From NCBI RefSeq assembly GCF_003589595.1, contig NW_020654422.1, positions 20,259,488-20,323,487 on the forward strand: a stretch of DNA of 64,000 bases, given 5' to 3'. Under the pieces are notes generated by a model. That model made no database searches and had not been told where the DNA came from. It worked only from the letters and a program-made list of their open reading frames with translations. How positions within the stretch are numbered: the first letter of the stretch is position 1; each line of letters opens with the position of its first letter. Both the position numbers and the translations under genes were made by a program. Of the stretch, positions 1-11,530 are shown in pieces. Source of the stretch: Hyposmocoma kahamanoa (lineage: Eukaryota > Arthropoda > Insecta > Lepidoptera > Cosmopterigidae).

Positions 1-31
1 ACATTTATAAAATTAATAAGTGTGACAATGC

Positions 32-58
32 AATAAATAAATAAATAAATAAATAAAA
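32..58. repeat. (AATA)n microsatellite
   Basis: About six tandem AATA units. The rest of 1-537 is AT-rich with nothing recognisable. Confidence 0.9.
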
Positions 59-537
59 TGATTTTCCCTTACCTTCAAATACAAAATACAAATACTAAGT
101 ATTGCATATGAAATTGCATGCCTATTTTTATACCTATTGATTTGTAAAGCATGTGTTTCAATAAAAAGATTGATTACAAGATTGTTTACATTTAGTTAAG
201 TACCTAAACAAATGGACTATAATAACATTTACTATACAGTTGCCGAATTTTGAAATGACAAATCCCTAACTTCAATGTCAGATTTTTTACATTTATATAT
301 CTCTTTTGATGTTACTACTTTTATTATTTTGACACTTAATTCTATTTGTATAGAAATTATTTTAAAATAGACCAATATAATTATCATTGCGTCTGAATTG
401 CTGACCGACTTATTAAATCCTTGTGTGTACGCCTAAGCTATATTAGAAAAAATAACATGTTATATTACGTATTAATACGTTTGTATGACTAATTTTTGGA
501 CACAATGAAACGGAAAAATGTGTTTTCACAATTTTGA

Positions 538-1118
538 TTTTTTATAATATCAAGTGTCGGGACGAACAAGTCGAGCGCCTGATGGTAAGCTACACGCCTG
601 TCCATAACAGTTACAGTGCCACTCAGAGCTTTAAATCGCAAAGAACTGAGGGGCACTACCACTGCGTCCGTCATCCTGAGACATAAGTTGATAAGTCCCA
701 TGTGCCTGTAATTTCACCAGCACCCTTACCCTTTCAACTAGGAACACAGTAACGCTGACATTACCCTGACACTACCCTGGACGAACTTTTTCACACATTG
801 ACTTACAAATAAATGGACGACGGGTGTAATACAAAAACCACGAAAAAAATGTCCCAAGTCAACCTATTTAAACGTAGTGACATGTAAAGGAATATGAAAA
901 AGCTAAAACGTTGAATTTCAATTGTAATGTCATCGCAGTACTGTCTAATTTTGCTTGCTTCGCTGTCAGTCGAACAAACGAAGACTAAAGCGTGAATGAC
1001 GCTCTGTATACGATTTTAACGCCCTATAAGTTCGGACACTTTTTAGCGCGGACCCGACGTCCATATAATTGTAAGTCAATGTTTTCACAAGAAACTCTAC
1101 TGCTACCAAATTATAATA
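538..1118 (-). mobile_element. family A SINE-like copy split by a family B MITE
   Basis: Reverse-oriented family A copy: T-rich tail complement at 538-548, body to 795, 5' end at 1082-1118. The continuity of the A sequence across 796-1081 shows one copy interrupted by the MITE, with TTTTCACA duplicated on each side. Confidence 0.9.
796..1081. mobile_element. family B MITE copy 1 (286 bp)
   Basis: Begins CATTGACTTACAA and ends with its complement. The terminal inverted repeats are about 30 bp (27 of 30 matching). An 8-bp target duplication TTTTCACA lies at 788-795 and 1082-1089, inside the A copy. It has no coding capacity, so it is a non-autonomous DNA transposon. The 8-bp duplication fits hAT, P or Merlin type elements; the TIR does not let me choose. 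Confidence 0.93.
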
Positions 1119-1300
1119 ATAAATTAATTATGTTTAGGGTTATGATTAAGATTACCTATAAATAATTTTGTCAGTTTGTGTTTTCATCTGCGGCTTACCG
1201 TATATATACCAAAATGTATTGTTTATTTAATTAAAATTGTATTTATTTGTAAGAGTGAAGCTAACAAGCTTTATTTCTCTAAGACAACTTTTTATGGTAT

Positions 1301-1827
1301 ATAGTGACGAAATAAACAAGTGAGTCTGATGGTAAGCGACACGCCTGTCCTGTGCCACTCAGAGCTTTAAATCACAAAGATCTGAGGGCCACTGCCACTG
1401 CGCCCGTCACCCTGAGATATAAGTTGACAAGTCCCATGTTCCTGTAATTTCACCAGCACGGTTACCCTTCCAAACCGAAACGTAGTCATGCTCACATTGG
1501 AAATGAAACTATTTTTCGCGTATATTTGTTTTTTCAAACAAACCGACGTTTCGGGCCGTTTACAGGTCCCATGGTCACGGTCAACTGAGGTGGTACAATC
1601 ATCAATCAGTTATGTCTAATATTAATGCAACCCACCCCTATTTTGAACTATAGTTACAAAAGTCATTACTTGAATACCTTATTTTTAAAATTTCAGTATT
1701 ATTATGAATTATTATCAAAATAAATGAAATTAGAATAAATTATACTCACATTACTGCTTGGCTGCAGAAATAGGTAAGGTGCCAGTACTTCCCTGGACGA
1801 ACCCTTCCACAAGGAGCTACAATGTTA
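1301..1827 (-). mobile_element. family A copy split by a family C insertion
   Basis: A sequence at 1301-1498 resumes at 1753-1827 in the same orientation, with CTCACATT repeated at 1491-1498 and 1745-1752. Confidence 0.88.
1499..1744 (+). mobile_element. family C insertion (246 bp)
   Basis: Starts GGAAATGAAACTA, contains the GACGTTTCGGGCC core shared by other C copies, and ends in an A/T-rich tail. It is flanked by the 8-bp direct repeat CTCACATT. It lacks the inverted second arm seen at 39465-39860. Confidence 0.8.
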
Positions 1828-1925
1828 CTAAAATAATTGTAGCCCATGTTGCGCCAGACTTACAGAAAAGGAGTGGTATGTCGTGTGGGAAGCCTTCTTT
1901 CGTACTTGGGTGCTAAATTCAGTTC

Positions 1926-2210
1926 ATTTTTAACCGACTTCATAAAGGAGGAGGTTCCTAATTCGTATGTGTTTTTGTACGTATGTTACGCGATAACACA
2001 TAACGGCATTTGTGAACCGATTTTGATGATCCTTTCTTGTTGGAAAGAGAGGAAAATATTCCACCTCTAAGGGCAGCAATCTAAGGGATGAATCCCATTT
2101 CGCACCCTTTTCGGTAATCGATTTCAATAAAACTTGGGAAATAGATTTAATTCCACTTTTGAGGTCTGTTTTTTACGCTCTGTACTGACATTATAATAAT
2201 TCATGACATT
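1926..2210 (+). mobile_element. family H element copy 1
   Basis: Starts TTTAACCGACTTC and ends near TTTTGAGGTCTG, so the ends are roughly inverted (AACCGAC(C/T)TC). The GATGATCCTTTCTTGTTGG segment is shared with the copies at 33688, 50150 and 63492. Non-coding; superfamily unknown. Confidence 0.75.
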
Positions 2211-4032
2211 TTCGAGTTTAAGTTATTTATATATCAACATTTTCCAATACGTACTCGTTTTCACTTTCATTCTTTTTTTTAATATTTTCCAAAATTAAAT
2301 TATTTACATCGGTTCTTGGTTCTTAAATCTTACCTACCTACTGCAATCCCTTTCGGGTTTATACGTAGGTGGCTATAGTCATCGCACAGCATATTGCGCT
2401 TTTAGAAAAACAAAAATAAACACACATTAAATCAAAATAAATAATATTAAACAAAGAAATTGTAACTAATACTACCAATAATAATATTATAAATTTTTAT
2501 TACGTTAACTGATATTACTGCTAACAACAATAAAAACAATAGTTAATACTTGATCACATTTTCATCAAACAGTACTAGAGTATTGTTTGATGAAAAATGC
2601 CATCAACCTGTGTTTGCATTTTCTATATAACGCCTTTAGGTAATGTGTTTAGCGTATCAGAGAGCATGTCATCCCTTTTTCTTTGTCCGTATACATTTTA
2701 TATTTAGGTTAATTGTAGGTAAGTACGATGAACTACCCAAATTAGAAGGTTTCTTTTTTTGTTCTAGTTAACGTGTTATTGTGAAACTTTCGAAAATAGC
2801 ATTATTATTTTATAAAATATATACATTGAGGTTAACAACTGATAAAAGTTGAGGAGGTAGCATAACACAGTAGGTGCTTCACTGCTAGATTTTCCCACTA
2901 ACTACGTTTTTAGTTTATTTCTCCGGCAACTAAACGGCGAGCGCCGCGTGTGGAGGTCGCTAATTGAAACTATAAATATAACCCCACATTTTCCTTTGCC
3001 TCCATTTTCATACCTTTTTTACCATGCAAAACGCTACTTTATATAAAAAGAACTTTTCAATTTGAAACAATAACGAATTAACAACGTACAAAGACGAGAA
3101 TTTGAAATTGCAAATGCTAGCATCAATGCATCATCGCTAATTCTGAACATGGCACAGAAAAATGAAGACACATGTGGTTCACTCAAAACGCTTCCACCAG
3201 TGAACCAATCGCGAAAGCGGCGCGACGAAACAAAACTCTTACATTACCTACTTTTATCCGCACTACAGTTTACTCCCGGAGCAACACAGCAATGTACTTA
3301 GGACAACCGAAAAAGTTACTCAAAGTTATGTTCCGCTAGAGTTCTCATAGTATCGGAGTTGTATCCGTTTGTTCCCCTATTTTGTCCCCCTCGGCATCGG
3401 GTGGTAGGCGGGTGGGCTCACGATAACCGCTTTTTATACGCATAATGCTCGGGATCTCGTGCTAAGCTGATAGAATTGTGGTGGAATCAGCAGCCCTTTT
3501 GAAGTTCTATTAAATTGTAGCACTCGCGAGTTCGCGCCAACGCGCCTGTGAAATTGTGGCTTTATTGAAACCGTTGGAGATTATTTTTTTTTCACTCCTC
3601 TCCGCTCTTTTCGGTGATGGAATTCGGAAATTAGAATTGTGCGAATTGATTATCTTTGAAGACGGACGATCGAGATAAATGTGATTAGAGAAAACTTTTT
3701 CTTATTTCCTTTTTTTTTAATTTTCTATTTCGGCCAAGTCTTACTTTGAGTATATTAAACTGTGCGAAGTTAAAAGAACCATTAGTGCCGGGTAAATGGT
3801 TTCGAAATTAAATATATAAGAGACTGATTGACTGAATTGATCATAGGAACCCCGGGATGCAGCTTTTTAAATTTGTGCCTTGTACGTTGTGTTAATAGTG
3901 TCCATATTGCTCATAAAGTGCGTGTTGATTAATTTATTTGTTATATTTTATTAGTTAATCATAAATATATTGTGCTGTAGAATAAACTGTAATAAAAATC
4001 AAACTCAAATAATATTTCTAAATTGTAACATT
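2211..4032. other. low-copy sequence, no gene seen
   Basis: No family listed here matches and no ORF is convincing. It contains the strong hairpin at 2559-2596 and a somewhat less AT-rich stretch around 2930-3700. Confidence 0.5.
2559..2596. repeat. 38-nt near-perfect hairpin
   Basis: Arms of 17 nt (TTTTCATCAAACAGTAC and GTATTGTTTGATGAAAA) with a 4-nt loop TAGA. The only non-Watson-Crick pair is a possible G-U. Confidence 0.9.
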
Positions 4033-4200
4033 CGTTAAACTCTACTACACTTTCGTAAGGCAATATCCTCTAACAAGAATGAGTAAAAAGCTCAAGGGGT
4101 TGCTTTTTGTAAATGAACATTTGTACACAATTATCATTTATCATTTATAATATTTATTTCAATTTAATCATAGATCGAGACAACTTGTAAGAACCAAACG
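4033..4200. repeat. family M LINE 3'-end-like repeat, copy 1
   Basis: Matches 27265-27410 over the AAACTCTACTAC, AGAATGAGTAA, TTGCTCTTT-like and AACATTTGTA blocks. The wording resembles 3' ends of lepidopteran LINEs; this is recognition from memory. Confidence 0.6.
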
Positions 4201-6490
4201 GGTCACTAACATTTACATATAAAGTGTTTGTCTACAGATCTACCTCACAATGCTCAATGAGCTGTTGCATCAGCACTCAGCGCGATCTGTTGGCATGGCG
4301 ACGGGCGTCTGTGTGCTCTGAATGCTTGAGATATTGTGAAATGACGGATGCTACGGAATCAAGTGTTTTGCCGTGATAATTAATTTAGTTTCACGGTGTT
4401 TTAGTCTACCGACTATAATACCATGTAAATATATTTACAATAAATTAATTAATTCTATCTACAGACATGTTTATCTAAGTCATTTGGGGATTGTGTCACT
4501 GAAAATATGTCAACCATAACAAACATGCAGTCCCTATACAACCAAGTTTTTATTTACGCATATAATCCGAAAATATACGCGTCCTATATAACCTGCTGGG
4601 GTTTAATCGTAGGGGAGGGGTAAATTACCCCAAGCTGCTTTTTGGAGTGCGTCTGCTATAATACTGTGCCAAAAAAGGAAAATACGCGCAACACTCTACT
4701 TTACTAATAGAGCTTGTAACGAAGATATAGGATGTACAACGAGCCTCTTTAATTAAGAATTAAAGCCCCAATAGTCTAATACTACTAATGTGATCAAAGG
4801 TTAAACCGTTCCCAAAAATCCGGGACACGTAAAAGCCAAGAAAAAAGAAACAAAGTCGAAAAAAAGTAACGCAAAGCGAAACGTTGATAATGAACGACTT
4901 TCCGTTGTATTTTAGATTTTCAACATTTTATTCCGGCATAGTCCCTATTTGGGCGACTTCCTGACTACAGACTGTTGACATTTAAAGCTAACGAAATCCG
5001 TAACTCGACTACACTTCCTACGAGTTACCAAGTTTCGACTTGGCAACGGGTGCCAAACAGAGCTATCGTTTTACCGTGTAAACTGACGCACAAACAACTA
5101 TCTGATCTGACCTTTATAATCTTTAGGCATGAAAACTCCAATTTAGACATTCTTTGAGCGTTTAAAACGCTACACTTTGATTGGTCGGTTTTATGATGAC
5201 ATCAACTGTTTTCTTTAATGGCGTCGATTCGGAATTTGAAAAAGGAAATTTGTTTTTCGCGAGCCCATTAATTTTATTGTTCCATCGGCACAGGTAGCGG
5301 TTTACAATGCCTCTGTGGACCGTTAGCTTTCGTTTGTTTTGCATGACAACAAGCCACTAAGACGGAAATGTCGTTGAAAACGGCATAAAAACTTTGTTGG
5401 CCACAACTCTTTTAAGTTTTTTTTCGTAGGGGAATAACGATTGCGTTATTCCATAATTAGATCTTGTTTATTTGAAGTACTATGTTCTTATTTACGTACA
5501 ACTTACATTGTTGTATATTGATTTGTTTTTTAAGTAAAAAAATCTCATTCATTCTTTGTTAGCCGTCGGGTTTTTTAAATAAACAAATATATATAATCCG
5601 TTATGCGATACGTCATCTATTACTTCACTACTCGCATTGGTAAAAAGCGATAACAAAGGAACACCCAGTAGCTGCGATAGTACACAAATACAAAAGACAT
5701 TTTCCGCGATCTTAAACACAAAGTGAAAGTTTTCTCTTTGCGGTTGGTTCCATTAAAAGCTTTTCTTCAATTTCGTAGCACAACGAGCGACTATCTTTTG
5801 TTCAGTAACAGTGACTTGAAGATAGCAATTATTGTGACCAAAATTGCGAAGCGGTCGCGAAGCGCCATACACAAAATTCAATTCCATTCGTATAGTGGCT
5901 TGATTCCAACGTTAGGACGTCGAAGGCGCACTGCAATTACCATTACGCCAAAATTAATTTGACCTGCATCGTCTCACGGACTCAATTTCTCCTTGTACAA
6001 TTTGGAGGAGCTGGCGAACGCTTGAGTATTTCGCGGAGCAAGATTTAATGGCCACGGTGTAGGGAGCCACCGCCCAAAGTCCCCAAAGTAGAAAAGCCTT
6101 TACTGACAATAATTGAGATGCAGCGGAATTGATCGCAGTTTAAAAGGCTGTTAATTTATTGTGCTATTGTTTTAAGAGGAAACCATTTTCGGTACTTTTT
6201 ACGCGTAACTTATTTTATTATTGTAGGTTCTGATTGTTCCTAATTGCAGCTAAGTGGTACGTATGTTGTATTTGAGTGAGGCCAAGGTATGCAAACCTTG
6301 ATATTAAAAGTGTTCCTGGAAAGTGAACTTTATATAGATTAAATTAACGCTCGTTAGAATACGATTATTACGTATACGTTAAATGATAAAAAGTATTTAA
6401 GACTTTTGACACATGCACTATCTTTAAATAAAATGGTTCCCAATAAATGCATAGGTGTTCTTTGCAACATTCACTGTTAGTACATTACAT
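4201..6490. other. low-copy sequence, no gene supported
   Basis: Short open frames occur (for example 5723-5962) but show no domain, signal or repeat context. A TTTGTCTACAG tract before an 84-nt open stretch at 4239 could pass for a 3' splice site; I do not call an exon. Confidence 0.5.
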
Positions 6491-6492
6491 CT

Positions 6493-6775
6493 TAGTAGCA
6501 GTAGAGTTCCTTCTGAAAGAGTTCGCCCAGGGTAGTACTGCCTTATCCACTTCTGCCGCCAAGCACGAATGAGAGCTTTACCATGTTCATGTTTTACTAA
6601 TTAAGGGTGGTGGTGAAATGTGCCTCTAGCACATGAGACTTGTTAACTTATGTTTTTGCGATTTAAAGCTAGGAGTACCAATGCAACTGTCATGGATAGG
6701 CGTGTCGCTTACCATCAGGCATACGACTTGTTCGTCCCGTCACTTGATACTATATTAAAAAAAAATTTTTCCAAT
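6493..6775 (+). mobile_element. family A copy, full length, diverged
   Basis: Runs from TAGTAGCAGTAGAG to CGTCCCGTCACTTGATA followed by an A run. The internal hairpin region is degraded. A short family C scrap (6800-6825) follows. Confidence 0.88.
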
Positions 6776-6824
6776 TTGTCTTAAATTGGTTGATGACAAA
6801 TATACGCTATTTAGATCCGAAAAA

Positions 6825-7040
6825 CATGGTAATCTATCACAAAGTCGATTTTTTTTCCGAAATAACGTTTGTTCGAATTTTCGTTACACCGAAAACCGAA
6901 TAATAACGAAACCGTTGTTCTTTCAGGATATGTTGGATGTTTATATATGTTGTTTAGGTTTAAAAGAAAAAACATTTTCCTCTCAAAATTACTTTCGAGG
7001 TTATGAAAATTCGAGCAAACGTTGTTTCTGGAAAAAACTT
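6825..7040 (+). mobile_element. family F MITE copy 1, right end lost
   Basis: Shares the TCCGAAATAACGTTTGTTCG, ACACCGAAAACCGAAT and TTCTTTCAGGATATG blocks with the copies at 44704 and 59976. The left end TGGTAATCTATCA is present; the right TIR is missing. Confidence 0.85.
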
Positions 7041-7775
7041 AAGAAGCGAAGATATTAATGTTTGCAATATCAGATCCTATGAAAACTTGAACTAACTGAA
7101 ATGTAACAACGAATAGCGAGCGTTTATGCGAAAAGAGACCTAAATTTTAGACTTTTAGGACTTAGCTGTGTTAATTATGTTGAGTTAGACTCGAAACTAA
7201 ACAGGCATACAATGAAAATAATTATCACTGACACTTACTAAACCGATTAAAGACGACGGTTTAATTTGTCTGCGAGCTGATGAGTGTTACAGAATATTTT
7301 TTTACGGTTAACCAACTTCTTAGGATATAATAATATTTTTCATTGCACAATTCAAAAAGGACATAATACAGTGTGTTCCAAAACTGCGATAAATAGCATG
7401 GCTATTTAGGATTACGTTAAAAAACAAAATCGTACAAATGTGGTATTGGGTGTCGTTTTTCTACATTTTCAAAACTATCGCTTCACTCAGTGACATGGAT
7501 TTTTATTTCTTTTACCAGAACTAATAAAATTTGACCTCTCGCCTGGTGCCCTCTTCAGGTTGAGTTTCGGGACATCCGGTACATGTACAGAAGCGTAATT
7601 ATCTTTAGAAGAGATCTCTTCCAGCCCATCCTAGTTGTGGTGAAGAAAGAGTCTGCGGAACTAATGATTGTAAAATTAAATCATAAAAATAAATAAATAA
7701 AAGTATGTGTACGTCTACACAAACACGAACTATATGAATGCAATATACATACATCAAAAGTGTCTAGGGATCAAG
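7041..7775. other. no gene or repeat recognised
   Basis: AT-rich sequence without a supportable feature. Confidence 0.5.
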
Positions 7776-8061
7776 CATTGACTTACAATTATATGGACGT
7801 CGGGTCCGCGCTAAAAAGTGTCCGAACTTATAGAGCGTTAAAATCGTATACAGAGCGTCATTCACGCTCTAGTCTTCATTTGTTCGACTAACAGCGAAGC
7901 AAGCAAAATTAGACAGTACTGCGATGACATTACAATTTAAATTCAACGTTTTAGCTTTTTCATATTCCTTTACATGTCACTACGTTTAAATAGGTTGACT
8001 TGGGACATTTTTTTCGTGGTTTTTGTACTAGACCCGTCGTCCATTTATTTGTAAGTCAATG
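7776..8061. mobile_element. family B MITE copy 2 (286 bp)
   Basis: Exactly 286 bp, opposite orientation to copy 1. The perfect 8-bp target duplication GGATCAAG is at 7768-7775 and 8062-8069. The interior carries AGAGCGT-CATTC-ACGCTCT, a 7-bp hairpin. Confidence 0.95.
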
Positions 8062-8128
8062 GGATCAAGCATGTATTTGCAAATTACTGAAAATCAGATT
8101 TTTAAAATTTTTTTAACACCAAAGGTTT

Positions 8129-8227
8129 CGAGTTCTTAGGTTTTCGCGATTGTTACACATAGGAAATGAAACTATTATTCCGGATTTAAATCGCGTATAT
8201 TTGTTTTTTCAAACAAACCGACTAAAG
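8129..8227 (+). mobile_element. family C fragment, single arm
   Basis: Contains the outer block CGAGTTCTTAGGTTTTCGCG, then CACATAGGAAATGAAAC, and stops after CAAACAAACCGAC. Confidence 0.82.
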
Positions 8228-8747
8228 GTTTTTTGTTCTTTTTCATAATTTAAAAAATAAATAATTTAATACATTTTTATAGATATTTTTGTTTCACTTT
8301 AAAAAGGTAATCAATTATTTAAAAAAATCTTTTGATGTGTGTATATCAAAACATACTTGAATTACTCGTTAATGAATATAATTATAATGAAATAATATAA
8401 ACAAACGCTAAGTGTCATAAGTTTTTACTGTGTTAAGAAATTAATTTGACAATTTGCATTAATTCAGCTAATGTTTTAAAAGGTTAAACCACAGCACGAA
8501 ATGTAAATTAAAAATGTGTTCAAAATATAAATTAACAATTTAAATTGGAAATTGCTATTAAACTTTTTGCTCGTTTGGACTCTCGTGTTAATTTATACGA
8601 TATATATTTTCGCATAAATAAATGTCTTTTGAATATTATTAACAGTTATCGAAATAATCAATACATTACTTCAAGTAATACACACTAAGTGAACAAAACC
8701 TTCCTTTAAAATCTGATACTAACCACACGACAAAGTAGTTATTACAA
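8228..8747. other. very AT-rich, no feature
   Basis: A/T-dominated sequence; nothing supportable. Confidence 0.5.
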
Positions 8748-8895
8748 GCAGATGGAACTTGTCAACTTATATCTCTGGGTGACGGGCGCACTGGCAGTTC
8801 TCATCAAATCTTTGCGATATAAAACTGGTGTTAAGTATGTCGCTTACCACCAGGCGCATGACTTGTTCGACCCGTCACATGGTATTACAAAAAAA
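8748..8895 (+). mobile_element. family A copy, 5'-truncated
   Basis: Starts mid-element at ATGGAACTTGTCAACTTAT and ends with an A-rich tail, the 5' truncation expected of retrotransposition. Confidence 0.85.
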
Positions 8896-9691
8896 AGCTC
8901 AGTAGTTTTACTGTTAATAATGCAGTCTGTATCACTTTAATGGGATAGTCGATTGTGGAAGCGACCACTTAGCCTCGAAACCTGGGATGAGAATCGTATT
9001 CTAGCTTCCGTTTCCAATTCCAGGGATATTGGTTCAAATTTATTGGACCCATTATGTGTATAGTATAATAAGTAAGATTATAATAATTAGATAACACGTT
9101 TATTCACAACATAGAGACGAAATGTCATTTAATTTGTTTGAAAACTATTCTGCCAAATCATTACGGTTACAACTTCCCTGGCTCCAATTGGCCAGCTCGA
9201 ATTCGAAACAATTGCCGGGTGTCGTCAATTGTTTCACTTCAAATCGACCAGTTGTACTTGGGCTTTGCTATAATGGACGTAAATTGAAAAATTACATATT
9301 TATTACTGATGAAATGTGATTCCATTTGTTTTATAATTAGATGTTTTGCTGTTTTTCTCACACCACCGAATAGAACAGCCCCCATTGTTAGAGATGTTAT
9401 CTTTATTACAATAAATACATAATATTTTTGGAATATACACACAGATCAGTTGTTGGCGCTGTACTATTTCAGCTTTCTAATTTATGATTTCAGCGCAACC
9501 GAGAGTTGATATTTAAAAGTGATATAAGGCCCATTTGTCTGATGAGTTGTCAGGGATGGATGGCCCTTATTTCGTCTCTGATCTCTGGTCTTTCTGGTTA
9601 TATACTCGATGATTCACATTCATACACAACATTACTAAGTAAGAAAAGAACAAAAGCTTATAAAAAAATATTGTGACTAAACTAACATACA
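8896..9691. other. no gene or repeat recognised
   Basis: Open frames at 9122-9319 (+) and 9239-9442 (-) overlap and have no domain. Confidence 0.45.
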
Positions 9692-9890
9692 GGACGCCTT
9701 CAAACGCGCTTATAGGTGACGCTTGTAGAAGCGATATAGTGGTGCTTGTGTAATTTTTAGTTCACTAATTGTGACTGCGAAAGTGGCGCGTGTCACGACT
9801 GTGGCGCTTCTAAATATTGTATGAAAATTAGTAGTGGCGCGGCTGCAGCGCCACTAAAGCGCTTCTATAAGCGTCTATTTTGAAGGCGCC
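9692..9890. mobile_element. small MITE, TIR CGCCTTCAAA
   Basis: The left end GACGCCTTCAAACGCGCTTA mirrors the right end, which reads inward GGCGCCTTCAAAATAGACGC. It contains an inner hairpin AGTGGCGC-GGCTGCA-GCGCCACT. More GC-rich than its flanks. I could not define a target duplication. Confidence 0.8.
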
Positions 9891-10104
9891 CACACATATG
9901 TACATACGTACCTAACTAATAATCATCTCTATTTGTCTTGAAACATGGTTACTTAAACAATAGTAGGTGGAGCCTCCTTTTAAGTATAGCCTATGTCTGG
10001 AAGCGCCGCTCTTTCTTAGCTACACATTTTAAAATATACATAAGTAACTTAGCCAAACAAAAATACTACTACATCCTTACAATATTACTCCTAGTGTACG
10101 TGTC

Positions 10105-10246
<142 letters not shown>

Positions 10247-11258
10247 AAACGCTAATTATTAATATATTATAATAACTTGAGTGTATTGCTAATATAAATT
10301 GAAAAAAAAAAACATTAAAAAAATTGTGAATTATAACATCAAACATTAGTTTGATAGACGGTATGCTGTATTTAACTATGCGTGAGAGGGAAGGAAGACG
10401 AATGGCGCAAGAGAACCTAAGGTGTGTGCAGAAGTTTCTCTTGAGAAAAATTCCACCCCATATTGCCGAACTATGACGTTAACGTTCATATTAACCACTG
10501 GCCACATTTACCAGAACGATTAATCGAAATCAAAAGAGGTTCAAGTAATTCTGTTTTAAATTATACCTTCAGGTATACATGTGGCAAGAGGTTTAATGAA
10601 CAATGTTATTGAACCTTTTTCTAACGTTCCTTTAAATATGTCCAAGAGTGCATTACGTTTTAAATTAACTTGTATTTTGTGCTAGTACATACGGTTCTTT
10701 TTTCTTTGTTCTGCTTATCCAAATACAGGGTTGAAGTGGTACTTACCTGAAAAAATAAAAACATAGATGTAGTATATATACATGAACTTTTTTGATATTT
10801 GTGTACATATTAATATTGACTTTAACATATTAAATCAAAATAGGACAGTGTTTAGGTCATAGTTTACCTCGCTGACCTAACGCCCTCATCAAGATGTTTT
10901 CCTTCTACCTTCTACTAAACATTCTCCAAAGTACGTAAATTACAAATGAAGGTCCTGGGTATACTCCACCAGGGTTTGAAATTGTTGACTTCTTTTCGAG
11001 TCGCTTTTTGATTTTCGAAAAAAATATGAACTCTTGACAAAAATATCTAAATATTTAGCTATAACATGAAGGCATTTACAAGTTAAAAGAGGTGCACGAA
11101 AGGAGCCTCCCTTCTCTTCTGTACGTGAGGTTATACACTATACAACGAATCAAAGGTATAGGTACACTATAATGGCAAGCACTATTGTGTAAACCATTGA
11201 TATGATAAGAAAGAGACATGTTTAAAAGGCGTTGAAAGGCTGGAACTACTCACACCTG
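10247..11258. other. no gene or repeat recognised
   Basis: AT-rich; nothing supportable. Confidence 0.5.
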
Positions 11259-11397
11259 AAAGGCTAGCACGACAGGGCGCGACTTGCGCGACAGCATCAT
11301 GGATACCGAGATAATGCTAATCACGTATAGATAATAGCAATATATCGCGCCTTTTTGTCGCTCTCGCGTAAGTGGCACCCTTTCGTGCTAGTCCTTT
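11259..11397. mobile_element. 139-bp MITE, TIR AAAGG(A)CTAGCACGA
   Basis: Left AAAGGCTAGCACGACAGGG pairs with the right end (inward AAAGGACTAGCACGAAAGGG). Similarity continues about 38 nt with a handful of mismatches. It directly abuts a degraded family A fragment. Confidence 0.8.
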
Positions 11398-11530
11398 TTT
11401 ATGACGGGACAGTTGCATAGCAGTTGCAGTGCCAATAAGAGCTTTAAAACACAAAACCTGAGGGACACCCTAACACACAAGTTGATAAATCTCATGTAAT
11501 GTAATTTCACCAGCCTTACTGTAAAGGAAG
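11398..11530 (-). mobile_element. family A fragment, internally deleted
   Basis: TATGACGGGAC is followed directly by AGTTGCAGTGCC, so the TTACCATCAGGCGCACGACT segment is missing. Confidence 0.75.

Noticed and set aside
4239..4322. Possible terminal exon after a TTTGTCTACAG acceptor
   Set aside because: Too short, no partner exon or homology; such motifs are frequent in AT-rich DNA.
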